64,000 nt of DNA from Punica granatum (GCF_007655135.1 NC_045128.1:40251885-40315884); one strand, 5' to 3'; positions 47,768 to 60,488 are shown, numbered from the stretch's first letter. The notes: a model not told the origin generated them from the letters alone. Numbers and translations: made by a program.

Positions 47768-50700
47768 TTAGAATTGGAACTGCATCTCAGGAGCATATCC
47801 AAGGGCTTCAAGATGAGCACCCATGGCCTTGTTCATTGGAGGTGGACCGCATCTGAGAATCTGCAAATTTCAGAAAACCATTTTCAGAATTTTCATCATA
47901 TCGCTGCAAAACATTTTCAGCATTTCATTTAAGGGAATATAAGGTGCAGAATTTTTACCTGAACCCCAGGCCCTGGAGCAGGGCAGTGCATCTGAATCAT
48001 TTCCTTCGACACGAATCCAACTCCACCATCCCAAACCTCAGGAGGCTGAGTAAGCAAATTTTAAGAATATTTAGACCCAACACTGAGAGGAGTTAAAGGT
48101 AAAACAAAGAAGAGAATAAGGGAAAAAAAGGATAGCTCGTCAAGGCTTTTATCAGGGATGAATAAGTGGAGCACCTACTAAACATGGTTGGACTGAAAAA
48201 TGCACATGAGACTTCGCTCTCTAACATAAATCAAATGCAAATTATATAATTCAAAAATCTTCATAAGATTATATATTTTTTGATTAATTTCAGGGCCATT
48301 TCTATCGAATGCTTCCCAGTTCCCAACAATTACGTCCAGAGTTTCACTGGGGTTGGATTGTATCGACATTGCAGTTGAGGTGAATAGATATCCGAAACAA
48401 GTAATTAGTTCAAAAAGTGGATGATAGAAACTTCGCGGCAAAAAATGCATATTCTCTACACTAAGCTTTGACGTGGGTATGAATGGAGACTGGACTTCAG
48501 AGACTGTTTAAGGGAGGATTCAGTCATGACACAAGGAAAAGGTTGGAACAGATGACTGACCTGATTCAGTACATAGTACACTTTGAACTGATCGGGATAA
48601 TTAGTGGCAAGGCCTTCCAATTCTTCCTGGAAAGGGTTGATCAGATCAGCCAAAATTATCATATCTCGAACAGAACATATATTCAGCCTTTACATTATCA
48701 ATGCCATTTTAAAAGGGTATATTATCAACCCTAGTTAATTTCCACTCAGCTAAGAATATAAATAATCAAAAGCAACAAGGACCAAAATTACATTCAGCAG
48801 TGAGGTCAAAGATTTTTTTTTTTTTTTTAGTAGGAGGAGGTCAAAGATCTTATATAAAGGAGTGGGATAAAATTACCTTTAAGAGGATGTCCTCATAAGT
48901 AACATTGGCATAAATGAGGTGCACCTTTGTCTTGTCCTTTGGATTCTCCAGAATAGCCCGAGCAACCTGAAGGAAAGAAAAAGCAGGAAAAAAGGCTGAC
49001 CACATTAAGCGATAGATATGTTCAAGATAAGCTGGGTATAAAAGAAAAGCAAAATTGCACATAATTAGCTGATGCGAAAGAAAAGGAGAAGAAAAAGTCC
49101 ACCTGGAACATTGGTGTGATGCCAGATCCTCCAGCAAGCATTCCGAATACTCTGACTTGGCCAGATTGATACCTGAAACGTCCCTGTCAAGAGTGAAAAT
49201 CCAGTTGTTCACTAAAGACCTTTTTGTCCATATAAACATCTATTATTCAGCATTTTCAAGAGAAATTTGCTCAAAAATACTTGAAGATGGATGTCCATCT
49301 GGCAAGGGTATTGAAAGAATGAATTATACTATAATACACTATCAAAAAATAGAAAAGAAGGTAATGAAATATATTTCTGATGTAAACGACAAATGTGAGT
49401 ACCTTCGGTCCCTTTACAGAAAGATAATCGCCCACACGCATCTCACGGAAATGGTGTGACATTCTTCCTTGTGGATACATCTATCATATGGAAGATTTTC
49501 AAGGAACAATGTCATCATATGGGTAACAAAGAAGTAAACATAAATGCAAATTATCTAAGGAAATTCAAATTCAGAGAGAGACATAACCTTAATAACTAAT
49601 TCAAAGTACCCAACATCAGAGTCCAAGGTGGTGGGAGTGTATGGTTTGATAACCTCTTCGCCTTGGCTATCCTTGCCCCTGTTACAAAGGTTCAGGTGGT
49701 TCAGAAAACAAAATTTGTATAGTCTGATATACAGATTATAATTCTATCGGGAGACTTCTTTTTCTCACAAGAGAATTAAGTTCAATACATTGCATATGAT
49801 GTTAGATTTTGCTAAAAGTATTGACAGACCAAGAAGTTATAGATATATAAGTTACAAAACTATTTGCAACTTGGGACATAAATGACAGTGACAAAGAATA
49901 CATTAGGACATGATAGCGTGGTATTTAGGGCCAGAGAAAAGGAAGAAAGTAAACATATTCAACCTAACCTGCAACTGATATGCTGACCAATTGGAAGGCC
50001 CAAAACTGAAGTAGGCGTTGGAAGTTCAAATGTGAACTTTGCAACATTGTGGCTCAACTGCGTGCATTTTACGAGCTTAAACTCCTTGAAATTTTCTGGG
50101 TCCAAGACACCTGTGGAAAATAAAGACTAATGAATCTGGCAACTAAAAAATTAACTCTAGAGATTTAAACAAGCCCGAGAAGCTCTAATGATTCGGCCAG
50201 TTTTCACAAGTAATTCAACTGCCTCTAGCATACTCAAGAGATTTAAACAAGCCCGATAAGCTCTAATGATTCGGCCAGTTTTCACAAGTAATTCAACTGC
50301 CTCTAGCATGAGAAACTCGACAACTTATGCTTCCATGCACACGTAACATATCGAGCTGTCTTGAGTTGGCTGAACCGATTGGATGCTTAAACTATACTAA
50401 CATACTTCACACACATCAGGGTAAGAATTACTGGCAATCACGTCGTATCAATTAATTAAGCAAATATGTCAAGATATAACTATACATAATCAAGAAAAGC
50501 AGTCAATTATAAAAGAAATGTTCAGCCTCTTTAATGAACTACAGAGAGTGAGATCCACGGAGCCGCTTTAATTGAAATGTTTGCACCCTCAATTGAGCTA
50601 CAGGCAGTAAGATCCACAGAGGCAGTGTATACAAAAACCGGTCAGCTACCATAACATAGCATTGTAGTGCATAAAGGGGATGAAACTCATAGATGCAGAA

Positions 50701-50882
50701 ACTAATGGAGCATTGACTAATCTACAACTTTTTTTTTGGCAAATGGTGAGGAAAAAGGAAGGACCTTTGGGCTTCTTGTTGGACTTGAGAAAGGCAGCGG
50801 CAGCTCCAATGGCGACGAGGGCGACCGCCACCCCCAGAATGATCTGAATGTCGAGGGATTCCACGAAATCCATGATCTCCAT
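47768..50882 (-). CDS. CBR1: NADH-cytochrome b5 reductase 1
   Basis: Nine exons on the minus strand join to 281 residues, the same length I recall for Arabidopsis CBR1: 50882-50765, 50110-49969, 49678-49588, 49480-49403, 49183-49103, 48966-48877, 48626-48561, 48045-47959, 47860-47768. The N-terminus has one membrane anchor ([19 protein letters not shown]). FAD-binding is marked by [14 protein letters not shown] and [14 protein letters not shown]-binding by [14 protein letters not shown] and [13 protein letters not shown], and the C-terminus ends FQF. The enzyme passes electrons from NADH to cytochrome b5 at the ER for fatty-acid desaturation and hydroxylation. A second in-frame ATG at 50873 could be the real start. 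A pyrimidine-rich TTTAG just before the first ATG may end a leader intron. Confidence 0.96.
50161..50308. repeat. 78-bp tandem duplication in CBR1 intron 1
   Basis: AGATTTAAACAAGCCCGAGA at 50161 recurs at 50239 as AGATTTAAACAAGCCCGATA. The rest of the unit matches almost exactly up to GCCTCTAGCAT, so the duplication is recent. Confidence 0.92.
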
Positions 50883-50997
50883 ATGCCCAGCTAAACGAAC
50901 AGCAAGAATCAATTATAGAACACTGAATATCAAGAAATGGGGCAGCTGACAGAGTGGGGACGGAAGAGGCGGGTATGGGAATTGGATTGGGGTAGGT

Positions 50998-51027
50998 GGA
51001 GGAGGAGGAGGAGGAGGAGGAGGAGGA
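50998..51027. repeat. (GGA)10 microsatellite before CBR1
   Basis: Ten GGA units about 116 bp upstream of the CBR1 start codon; on the sense strand it is (TCC)10, probably in the leader or core promoter. Confidence 0.9.
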
Positions 51028-51514
51028 AGGTGAGGTGAGTTAAGTGGAGACGCTGATGGCCGATTTGATTTGACGAGAGCGTTCGGAGGACGAGTCTCAG
51101 CTGAATCTGGTGTACCTACCGTGGATCACTTCTGTACGCCGGGCATATGCGCCCTCAACTCCTGGCGGGTCCCGCTCATATCGGGATATGCTTTCATACA
51201 CCCGGAGCAGCCAAGCGTTTCATTAGCTCACTTATTGCTTGCTGCTACTGGCTTCGGCTTTAGGTTAACGAGGGTGTACAAAATTCCAATTGCGTTTGAT
51301 TCGGTGAAATGAAATTGAGGTGAATAAAATTGAAAAGAAGAGGAAGTTCAAATTATTAGAATTGAAATTCCAATTCAAAATATTTGTTTGATTACTCCTA
51401 AGAATTAACACGGAATAGAATAAGAGAAATTATAAAAAAAATTGAAATACGTTTCATTTTAAAAAGATTAAATTAAGATTTTTTAAAAGTGCACTATTCA
51501 TTTTCTATGAGCAG

Positions 51515-51689
51515 ATGCTACAGCGAGAGGGCAGCGAAGCTGTAGGTCTCGATCATCCACCGAGCCACGAGCCACGAGATTCTCAATCTTCTTCATCAGC
51601 TAAGCCACAATGGCATCACGGGAGGGCAGCTGCGGCGGAAGCACTGGTGAGGGTTGTGAAGCGGAAGCAGCTCGATCTCTCGCACCTGG
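51515..51689 (+). pseudogene. Exon-like gene fragment of unknown family
   Basis: A GC-rich open stretch in AT-rich surroundings ends in a consensus donor (CACCTG|GTGAGT near 51690). The last part reads RAAAAEALVRVVKRKQLDLS, coding-like in composition. I see no second exon in the following 2 kb. It may be a captured or orphaned first exon. I do not recognise the family. Confidence 0.3.
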
Positions 51690-52173
51690 TGAGTGTCGCG
51701 AGGTTAGGGTTTTCCATACTAGTCGTCAAAACTCACCCTTGGCAGTGAAATTTGGCCACCCGCGAGGTTGGATTTGACATTGCCGTGCCCAGACCGGCCA
51801 GTAGATGTTGGTTCTAATGGTTGGGGTGGAGATTAGATGGCAGCAATGGCAGTGACGATGGGGTGCCGAGTGAATTGCCATTCTAACCCATTGGCATCGA
51901 GGAACATGAGATTGGGAACCGGCCCGGTATGGGAATTTCGATTCCCTGCTGTTCCCATGAAACAAACATGCCATCCATTTAGATTGAAGGGCGTGTGCAC
52001 CAGGAGCAGCCAACAAGTCGGCGTACCTAACCCAGCTTGCTCTGTGCCCATTGCTCATTTATTATTTCATATCTATCTGAAAAGTTATATTTTCTGTTCT
52101 CTCTTTTGGGTACATAATCCAAACAAAAGTAACCTCTTAGGGAAATTTATTTTGCAGTAATAGCCAAATATAA

Positions 52174-52411
52174 TGTCCGTTTGGATTCAGAGTTCATTAA
52201 TTTTAACTTTAATTTTAACTCAACAAACTATACAATAAAAATACACATTTCCCAATTAAAAAATTTTAATTTTAATTTTAACTCAACATACTACACAACA
52301 AAAACACACGTTTTCCAAGTCAAATTTATAATCACATCTCATTTGTCCTTTTCCACAATTAAAATTAAAATCAAAATCAAAGTAACTTTAACTCTGAATC
52401 CAAACGGCCCC
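52174..52411 (+). mobile_element. Tourist-like MITE, family 1, copy C
   Basis: A 238-bp element with inverted ends CCGTTTGGATTCAGAGTT and AACTCTGAATCCAAACGG. TAA flanks it (52171-52173, 52412-52414). The interior is nearly the same as copy B at 28592-28839, including the TCATTTGTCCTTTTCCACAA segment. Confidence 0.9.
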
Positions 52412-52704
52412 TAAGAATCCTCTTAAGGTCATTCTGAAAGTTTGGAAGGGATGCGAGGAAAAATAATAATCTTCGGGTTGTTTCGATCCGACTGTCGCTC
52501 GAGACCTGCAAAAGTACTCTCGGATCTATATTCGAGAGCTCCCTCCGACTCTAAAATTATAATGTTTTTTCGAGAGTAAGTGAAAAAATTCCTTTACATA
52601 GGCCAGGACTATAAAATGATGTATATAGAGGTTATGAGATAGATTGAGCCTTAGTGACTGACCTAGATCCCTTCAAAAGTCTCCACAATCTAATGAGGAC
52701 TTCT

Positions 52705-53246
52705 ATCATGTTACGATTTAAGGCCGAATAAGACTATATGGGCCAATTCATAGGAGTAAGATAGTCACGATGAGGAATTCTCAACAATTTTCGTATATTT
52801 TTCTTCAGAACTTTTACTCGAATTGTCATAAGTTCTTAAATTATATATATTTCAGTCAATACAAAGTCGATTTTGAAGAAATTTCCTAAAGTTGTGATTC
52901 GATTTCCACTGATATATCTACAACCCGAGTCAATGATTTTTATTTTTTTTAGAGTTGAGTCAATGGAATTTAATTATCATGTTACGATTTAAGGCCGAAT
53001 AAGACTATATGGGCCCATACATAGTAGTAAGATAGTCACGATGAGGAATTCTCGACCATTTTCGTATATTTTTCTTCAGAACTTTTACTCGAATTGTCAT
53101 AAGTTTTTGAATTGTATATATTTCAGTCAATACAAAGTCGATTTTGAAGAAATTTCCTAAAAGTTGTGATTCGATTTCCACTAATATATCTACAACCCGA
53201 GTCAATGATTTTTTTTTAAGAGTCGAGTCAATGAAATTTAATTATA
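52705..53246. repeat. 271-bp tandem duplication
   Basis: ATCATGTTACGATTTAAGGC at 52705 recurs at 52976. The whole unit (GATAGTCACGATGAGGAATT, TTTCAGTCAATACAAAGTCG, CTACAACCCGAGTCAATG) matches with few changes through 53246. No coding capacity. Confidence 0.92.
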
Positions 53247-56200
53247 ATAAATTATGCATTTATTTGGTTCTAATTACTTAAAAGTAATTCTAATACGTCA
53301 GTTTTATGGAATCAAGTCTAATAAGTATAGCAAATGAAAACAACAGGGAATTCCAAATAGTCAAACTGTATTAAGAAACTTCAACAGGAAAGGGCAAAAA
53401 AAAAAAAAAAGGTCGACGAGGTTTCATAAATATACACCCAATTCAAAAAAAATGATAGGAAAATATTAGTTCGATGGAAACAATTATCTCTGGACATGAA
53501 ATTACACGTGACAATGGCACAAGTCGTAAGAACACAGTTTTGATAAACAAAGGAGATCGATTTCACCATACCGAGAATTTTTTGCCAATGAAAAAAAAAA
53601 AAAGAGGATTACAAAGAAAATGTAGTATATTGGTGGTTGGATGGGCAGAACCCATGATGGAAAGCATGGCAAAGGACCAGCGCTCCTGTTCCATCTAACA
53701 ATTCGGCCTCAGAATTTAATGATAAGATTAATTCACAGTAAATATAATATAATAATGTTGAAGCGAGAAAAATGAGGAAAAACCAGGGGCATAGACCACG
53801 AATCCGTGGGCCGCTGGTGTGAACGTGGCGCCTCATTATTGGTTTCTTTTTCCCACCTCTTTTTTTTACGAAGGATCGTAGGTCTAATACAATGAAATAT
53901 AAATCTTAATAGTTAATAAAGAAACACTACTGAGTATTAAATCTAAAACCTCTTAGTTATTATATGAATGTGCACCACTGCGGTACACCATCTTTTAATT
54001 TTTTTTCCCTTTTTTTTTCGGTGGACTACTTTTTTTTTTTTTAAATCTCATTATTCCTACCCGACCGGGCCTAAATTGGGCTTTTGTGTGCTTTGGGGCT
54101 TTTCTTGTGTTCTCACTATTTTCATGCTTCTGATGGGCTGGCAACCATCTCGGCCCAATACCTAATCATTGTGGCTCTTATCACAAGCAAGAGCCACTCC
54201 ACTTCAAGAAGGATCGGATGCCACTGGTGGTTGTGATCGAACCGCTTGAAATATCCCAGCCACCTTTTTGGAAAACTAGTTGATAAGGGAGTGCGACCAT
54301 ACTGTCATAAGACGCCTTATGCCCATAATGAACTGCTCTAAACCCGATTCATGCCGAATCGCAACTACTTTTCTTGAAAATTAATTAGTTTTATTATCAC
54401 TCAGTAATCCCTCTTCCATTCAAAATGAGGATTAGAGGAGTGTGGCGCTTAGGCATGATGCAGCAACCGTGAGACTTAAGCTTGATGTGATGACTTGCGA
54501 CCTCAAGGATCACCATTTTTCTTTTCATAAAAAGAAGAGAAGTATCGAGTTTTTCAAAGGCTGAACTCGTCCTCGGTTTAAGTCTGACCTATCATGGTCC
54601 AATGAGATAGGTCACTTATGTTGTTTAGCATACTTATAGTAACATATCTTCGACCTTCCGACATGTATACATGGTTTCAACTCGAGACATTAGAAGATAT
54701 GAGAGATTATTCCTCAACATCCGAGGCAATCTCTCTCATTGATGATCTTGCAATATGGGTGATAAACTTTTTAATTGAACAGAGATTCACAGTGCTGAAC
54801 AAATCCGAGCTGCTGTACGTATCTTTTGGGTGATAACGATATTGCAAAAAGAACACTAAACAGGTTCACTTCTTCTATTAGGCACCGGCAGAATGATGCT
54901 CCATTAAATGTCGGTGGCTCCACATGATTGAATTCCCTTTAAAATGATGCACGGTCACAGAAATTGCTTTTGTCTCTGTCACTGTCCCCCACACAATCGA
55001 AATATATATGTGTGTCATATCATTTTACGGTGCGCATGACATTTGATAAAACAAAATAAAAATGAAGATAGTATGTAAAACGGTTTACATTGTCTCCACG
55101 CCTTCTATTCAACGCAACGATGGATATAAGTGACTTACAAAGAGAGAATTAATTTGATCGAGTTTAATCTCGTGAGGCTTCATGTAACTAACGTCAAATA
55201 CATATTTGAATCTCGAAGTAGCTCTTATATCCTAATTACGACTAGAACGAGGCCTTCATTATATCTCGATGGATTTTTTTTTTGAGAACCTATCTCGTCC
55301 TATCGCTAACAAAACACCTACAGAATTACAACAAACGAGAGTATGCCATTGAGCCAAAGAGGTGCCAGCTCTAACTATATATCTTTAATTTACAAAAGTC
55401 TTTCTTTTTTTTTTTTTTTCTCGCGACGTAATTAAAAGGGAACTACCACTGTTCTTTATATTTCAAATTATTGGTTTCATCACTGTCATATACTGCAACA
55501 TCCTCGTCGGATTCTGGCTACAAACAGCACCAATTTAGGATTCATTCATTTTGGTTCTTGTGAAAGATTTCTTGATAGCGATCTCTTTCTTGATAGCGAT
55601 CTCTCTCTGTAGAGGACGCGATGGGTTGGGTTAGGCAGAACATTCTCACTCACACTACTGTGTGTACGTACGCACACAGATATATATATATACATATATG
55701 TGTGTCTGTGTGTGTGTGCGTGTCACCAATCAGTCGTGTGCGTAAATTCGTTTGTCGGGAGGAGCCATGATTATTGATTAAATTTTTCTGCTAATTAAGA
55801 GAAAGGTGATTTTTTATTTTGGGGGGTGGTGGGGGTCAACAAAGGCTGCGCGTGACGATGTTCTACCACAAATACAAGAGAGGGAGAGGGACAGCTCTAT
55901 ACTTAACATTAAAGAGTGTCGGGCGCCGTATGAATTTAGCAATTGGTCTCCTCTTAATTTCTTTATCCGGTTGATTAGTTATTGATCAGATGATGACCAA
56001 AAAAGACCCACTTTTTTCCAAAAAGTTCATTTGATTGCAGACGTTGTTGGGTTGTTAGGTTGGTTGATTTTCATTTATATAATGGGTGCATTTGACTCGT
56101 ATGCCACGAGGATGAGTCACTAGATTCCGTATCAGCTTGAAAATTTTTCTACCAATTAACGTGCCTTTTTGAGTTGATAGCAACCGTGACATGTTCTGAA

Positions 56201-58103
56201 AGATTAGTTAATTCATTAGATAACAGTGTGAGTGTTTCAGTTGTTTGTTATTAATTGTTTGACATGCATGGCACAACTTTTATATCCATCGCCATGTGTC
56301 TCGGTAGGAAAGAAAAGAGAGCAGAAATTAGAGCTATGGTAATCATAATCGAGACTTACTTTGTTTTTCTGGTTACAATCGTCATCATAGTCAAGACTTT
56401 AAAAGCCCTAAAACTAGCAGGGTTTGGGCCTACTGGACCTCTTGAGTGAATTGCTCTAACTTGAAAATATCTTAGTTCAATTGAGGCTTGGTTTGGAGTG
56501 TTGTTATTAATGCAAAAGTGTTGAAACATATAAGTTAAGTGTTGGTTTCATAATTATTTAAAGTGATTAAAAGGTAAAAATTTAATAATTTTTAGTAATA
56601 TCTCAAGTTCGAGTCATGTAAATGAAAAAAATCAACGCTATAAGAGTTTTACCCTTTAATAGACTTATCCGGCTCGAATGTGATTAGTCGAGATCAATGG
56701 ACTTTTGGGTATTAGAATACTCACTAAAAAAAAATTTGAAACTATTGACTATTAAAATTAATGCTTGAAATAGTGAAATATAAAAGTTGTTTTTATATGC
56801 ACATGTTAATCTACTGAAAAATTCACGTTTCTGACCCTTAAAATTAACAAAATCATGGTTTTAAAATAATTCGTTAAACATTGATTCTCCGTAAAACTCA
56901 CTGCAAAAGCATTTTACTCCCAAAAGAATTCTTAAACCTTAAGAAATGTTTCAGGAAAAAAAAAACCTTTAAGATATATATATATATATATATATATGTA
57001 TATGTATATATATAAGATATTGGCTTCTCTAGCAGAGCACGTAAGAATGTCCTAATGAATCATGGGAAGCCCATCAACAATTTTGCCCTCAAAGACTGAT
57101 CTACCCGCAAACGTCACTCAATCATATGTTGGGTACTTTTTATCTGTACCCGCAAAATGTAAGGGTCGAAGAAAATTGATCGACGATTACTACATAATGT
57201 AAGAAAATCCAACTACCATTTTGTAAAGGGAATTGGAGCTTTCGAGGTCCGTTGAAAGAGAAAGAGAAGGGGAGGAATTAGTTAAATCAATCAATGCCAA
57301 ACAACGTGGGGGAAAATCATGCTAAGATATTAATGGCACAGAGAACATAGCCCTAAAAGACATAGCTTTTAAGGTACATGAATGTGGCAAAAGTTCTTAA
57401 GTGGTTCTATGATTACTTGTTCCATAGGGTAGACAAATTAAATTTTCTCCATGAATGGCAAGTAAAGTCACAAGAACAGTACAAATTAAGATTTATATAT
57501 CTCAGAAAGGGACGGCTCTTTCTTCTCCTCAATCACAATTCACAAACATACAAGAGGGAAAAAAAAAAAAAGAGCATGCCTTTTGACTTCACAATGTACA
57601 TGTGAACCAATTTTCCAACATTAGCATTTAATTTAAGGGCCCACGTAATAATCTAAAATTTTAAAATATATCCGGCGAGTATTTCTCGACCACACTCGTA
57701 TGATAATACTCGTTATATATATGGAGAATAGAATTTTATTAGAATGTAATTGTAAGATGGAATTCGAATTATATATAATTTTTCTTCTTTTCGTTAGAAA
57801 AGTAGGTGTTAATCAGCTATTTCTATGCATGCTTAGGGTAAGAGAAAATTTTCATGGGGTCCCCTAATCAATCGATCTAAAGTGTCGAGTCATTTATCCT
57901 TTTGAACTTACTGTTGTGGACAAATTTGATTTGTGCAGGCATGGATGGATGGCCCCAAAGATTCATTGACTTTTCTCTCGGAACATTCATGGAATTTGTT
58001 GCATAGTACACGTCTTCTAGCATAACTACTATGACAGTGACCGGCCCTACGCGCATGTTCTTTGAAACATTTTTTTTATGTGCATGCATGTACCATATTA
58101 TAT
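53247..58103. other. Gene-free spacer
   Basis: Only short spurious frames. Holds simple repeats: alternating TG/TA near 55658-55722 and a TA tract at 56973-57000. I see no RNA gene or bounded element that I can support. Confidence 0.5.
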
Positions 58104-59742
58104 TGATACGGGAAAAAAGTTCGGGTCGGAAATCACGAAGGATCGAGGACTACCACTTCAATATCCAGGAGTCCCCTCCGACGCTCGAGTTAGAGGTGTA
58201 ATAGGGGAGTGCTCCAGAGAGTTTTTTGGTTTACCTCTTTGTTTCCTTTTATAGAGGAATGGCGATAATGAGTGTCAAATGGGATGGAGGGGGCCTTGAC
58301 AATGGGTCGAGTACCTCGATCATGGGTTTACGAGCCTTCTTAAGACTTTATTTGTCTAGCCGAAGTTCCCATAAAATTACGGTCTGAATGCCATGTGGGT
58401 CGGAGTTCACCTCTATATCACTTGCCCCCTGATTCCGGGACGACCTTGTGCCGGCAAGAAAACTACTTTTGTAGCCTAAACGGGATAAGAGGCGTGCCAC
58501 CTAGTGCATTATAGGAAGAGTTTTCCTACAGTCTATGTAGCCTAATGGATAAGACGCTCTTGAGCCCGTAAGATTGAGCCAACAAGTGAGATAAACTCAA
58601 TCCTAGGTTAGGCTGAGTTTGATGGGCGAGGTGTGCTCAGGCTTGTGTTTAGTGTTTATGCTCCTGGCAAGTTACTTAAGCTTATAGGAGACCTATTGTG
58701 AGGAGTGAATGGGCGAAATCTGCACGAGTCTATGTCAAGGGAGTGCTGCTTGAGTTCCCATCGGAAGGGTCGAGGTCCCAAGCGAAGTTACTTGAGCATG
58801 TGGGGACTGAGCAAGAGGGCGAGAATACTCGAGCCCATAAGCGATGTTATCGTCCGAAGCGATTTTTGTTCGTGGAGCCTATGGGGATGGAGTGAAAAGG
58901 GTGAGGATAACGAGCCCATAAGCGGCGTGGTCATTCGGGACAAGGTTGCTCAAGCCTGCGGGACGGAGTGAGAGGGCGAGAATACTCGAATCTGTAAGCA
59001 GTGTCGTAATCCGATGCGAGTTTCGTTCGTCGAACCTATGAAGACGGAGTGAGGATACTCGAGCCCGCAAGTAGCGTCGTCGTCCTAGGCAAGGTCGCTT
59101 GAGCTTGCGGGATGGCGTAAGAGGGCAAGGATACTCGAACCCGTACACGGTGTCGTCGTCCGAGGTAAGGTCACTCGAGCTTGCGGGATGAAGTGAGAGG
59201 GCAAGGATACTAAAACTCATAGTGGTGTCATTGTTGGAGGCGAGATTCGTTTGTCGAGTATGTGGGAACGGAGTGAGAGAGTGAGGATATTCAAGCCCAT
59301 AAGCGGTGTCGTCGTCCGAGGCAAGGTCGCTCCACCCTATGGGACGAAGAGAGAAGGCGAGGTCAGCGGGCCCGTAAGCAGTGTGGTCGTCTGAGGCGAG
59401 GTCGCTCGAGTCTCTTGGAAGGAGAGAGAGGGCGAGATCACTCGAGCCCGTAAATGGTGTCAACGTGCATAGGCAAGACTCGAGCCTGTAGGACGGAGTG
59501 AAAGGGCGAGGTTACTCGAGCTCGTCATATTCGGTCGATGTCCATAGGCAAGGTCACACGAGCCCGTGGGGACGGAGTGAAAATGGAAGGTTACTCGAGC
59601 TTGTGGGGACAGAGTGAAAGGACGAGGTTACTCCCCCATTACACCTCTAATTTGAGCGTCGGATGGGGGTCTGGGGCACCAACCTAAGAGCCCTTTTTGC
59701 AGGTATGGGAGGATGATTCCGACTCGAACTTTTCCCCTATCA
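58104..59742. mobile_element. Non-autonomous element with inverted ends around a minisatellite
   Basis: A 1639-bp unit. The left end is TGATACGGGAAAAAAGTTCG, continuing GGTCGGAA. The right end, reverse-complemented, is TGATAGGGGAAAAGTTCGAG, continuing TCGGAA. About 60 bp further in on each side is a second inverted pair, TCCGACGCTC plus TTAGAGGTGTAAT. The outermost bases are TG..CA, flanked by TATAT on both sides (58099-58103, 59743-59747), although that flank is low-complexity. The interior is mostly a degenerate tandem array. No open frame belongs to a transposase. It could be a solo LTR or a fold-back/MULE-type element. Confidence 0.65.
58780..59640. repeat. Degenerate minisatellite, ~70-80 bp units
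   Basis: About 11 copies of a GC-rich unit. Each contains variants of GAGTGAGAGGGCGAGGATAC, then CTCGAGCCCGTAAGCGGTGT, then CGTCGTCCGAGGCAAGGTCG. A 194-residue frame on the minus strand (59463-58879) is a by-product of the repeats, not a gene. Confidence 0.85.
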
Positions 59743-59831
59743 TATATATATGTATAATTATACACTTCAATATTCATAAACTGAAGTTTGATAAAGTTCG
59801 CCTAGCGCTAGGTTTGGTTGTATAATTTATT

Positions 59832-60488
59832 GGCTCAGTTACCTAAAAAAACACGGCATTTACATTTTTTCATAAAATATAGCATGATATTTGGAAAATA
59901 GCACAGAAAGACACATTTTTTGTATTTTTTTTCTAAATGTAGTACGACTTATGGAGACTAGCATATAAAGACGCAACTTTTGCATTTTTTTTAAGTATGG
60001 CACGATCTTTAGGTTTGGTTACGCATTTAGCATAATATAAATTATTCAGTCAAATTATAACGATAATAGTTAACATGAAGTTAACGGTGCCACTTGACAA
60101 AACACGATTGGACGAGTAGATCAAACATGATTGGACGATAACAATTGAAGTGGAGCCAACAGTGCCAGGTGTCACTCGTTCAATCATGTTGTGCCACATT
60201 ACATCATCAACTCCCGCTAGCTGTTATTTTTACATTTGACGTAATAATTGATGTCATATTAAAATCGCAACTCAACTGGAAAGTCATGCATCTCTGTTTT
60301 ATTTTTTAAAAGTCGCGATATATTTAGAAAAAAGTATAAAGGTCGTGCATTTATATGATACTCTGTAAAAGTCATACTATATTTATGAAAAAAATATAAA
60401 TATCATGTATTTTTGTGTTATTTTCTAAAAATCATGCTATATTTAAGAAAAATGTAAAGATCATGTTTTTTTTTAATGTAATTGACCC
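59832..60488. mobile_element. Mutator-like (MULE) MITE with subrepeat arms
   Basis: A 657-bp element flanked by a perfect 9-bp duplication TAATTTATT (59823-59831, 60489-60497), the size made by Mutator transposases. Terminal inverted repeats start GGCTCAGTTACCTAAAAAAA on the left and GGGTCAATTACATTAAAAAA on the right (reverse complement). Each arm is ~190 bp and consists of about three tandem ~60-bp subrepeats, seen as A-rich units around ATAGCATGATATTT, GTAGTACGACTTA and ATGGCACGATCTT on the left, inverted on the right. The unique centre (60030-60270) has GGTGCCACTTGACAAAACAC. No coding capacity. Confidence 0.88.

Noticed and set aside
58527..58580. tRNA-like D-arm / A-box string (TAGCCTAATGGATAAGACGC)
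   Set aside because: No matching B-box, anticodon arm or acceptor pairing follows, and it lies inside the repeat-rich element; chance or a worn fragment.
58879..59463. 194-residue open frame on the minus strand
   Set aside because: It is produced by the minisatellite units; it is repetitive with no known domain.
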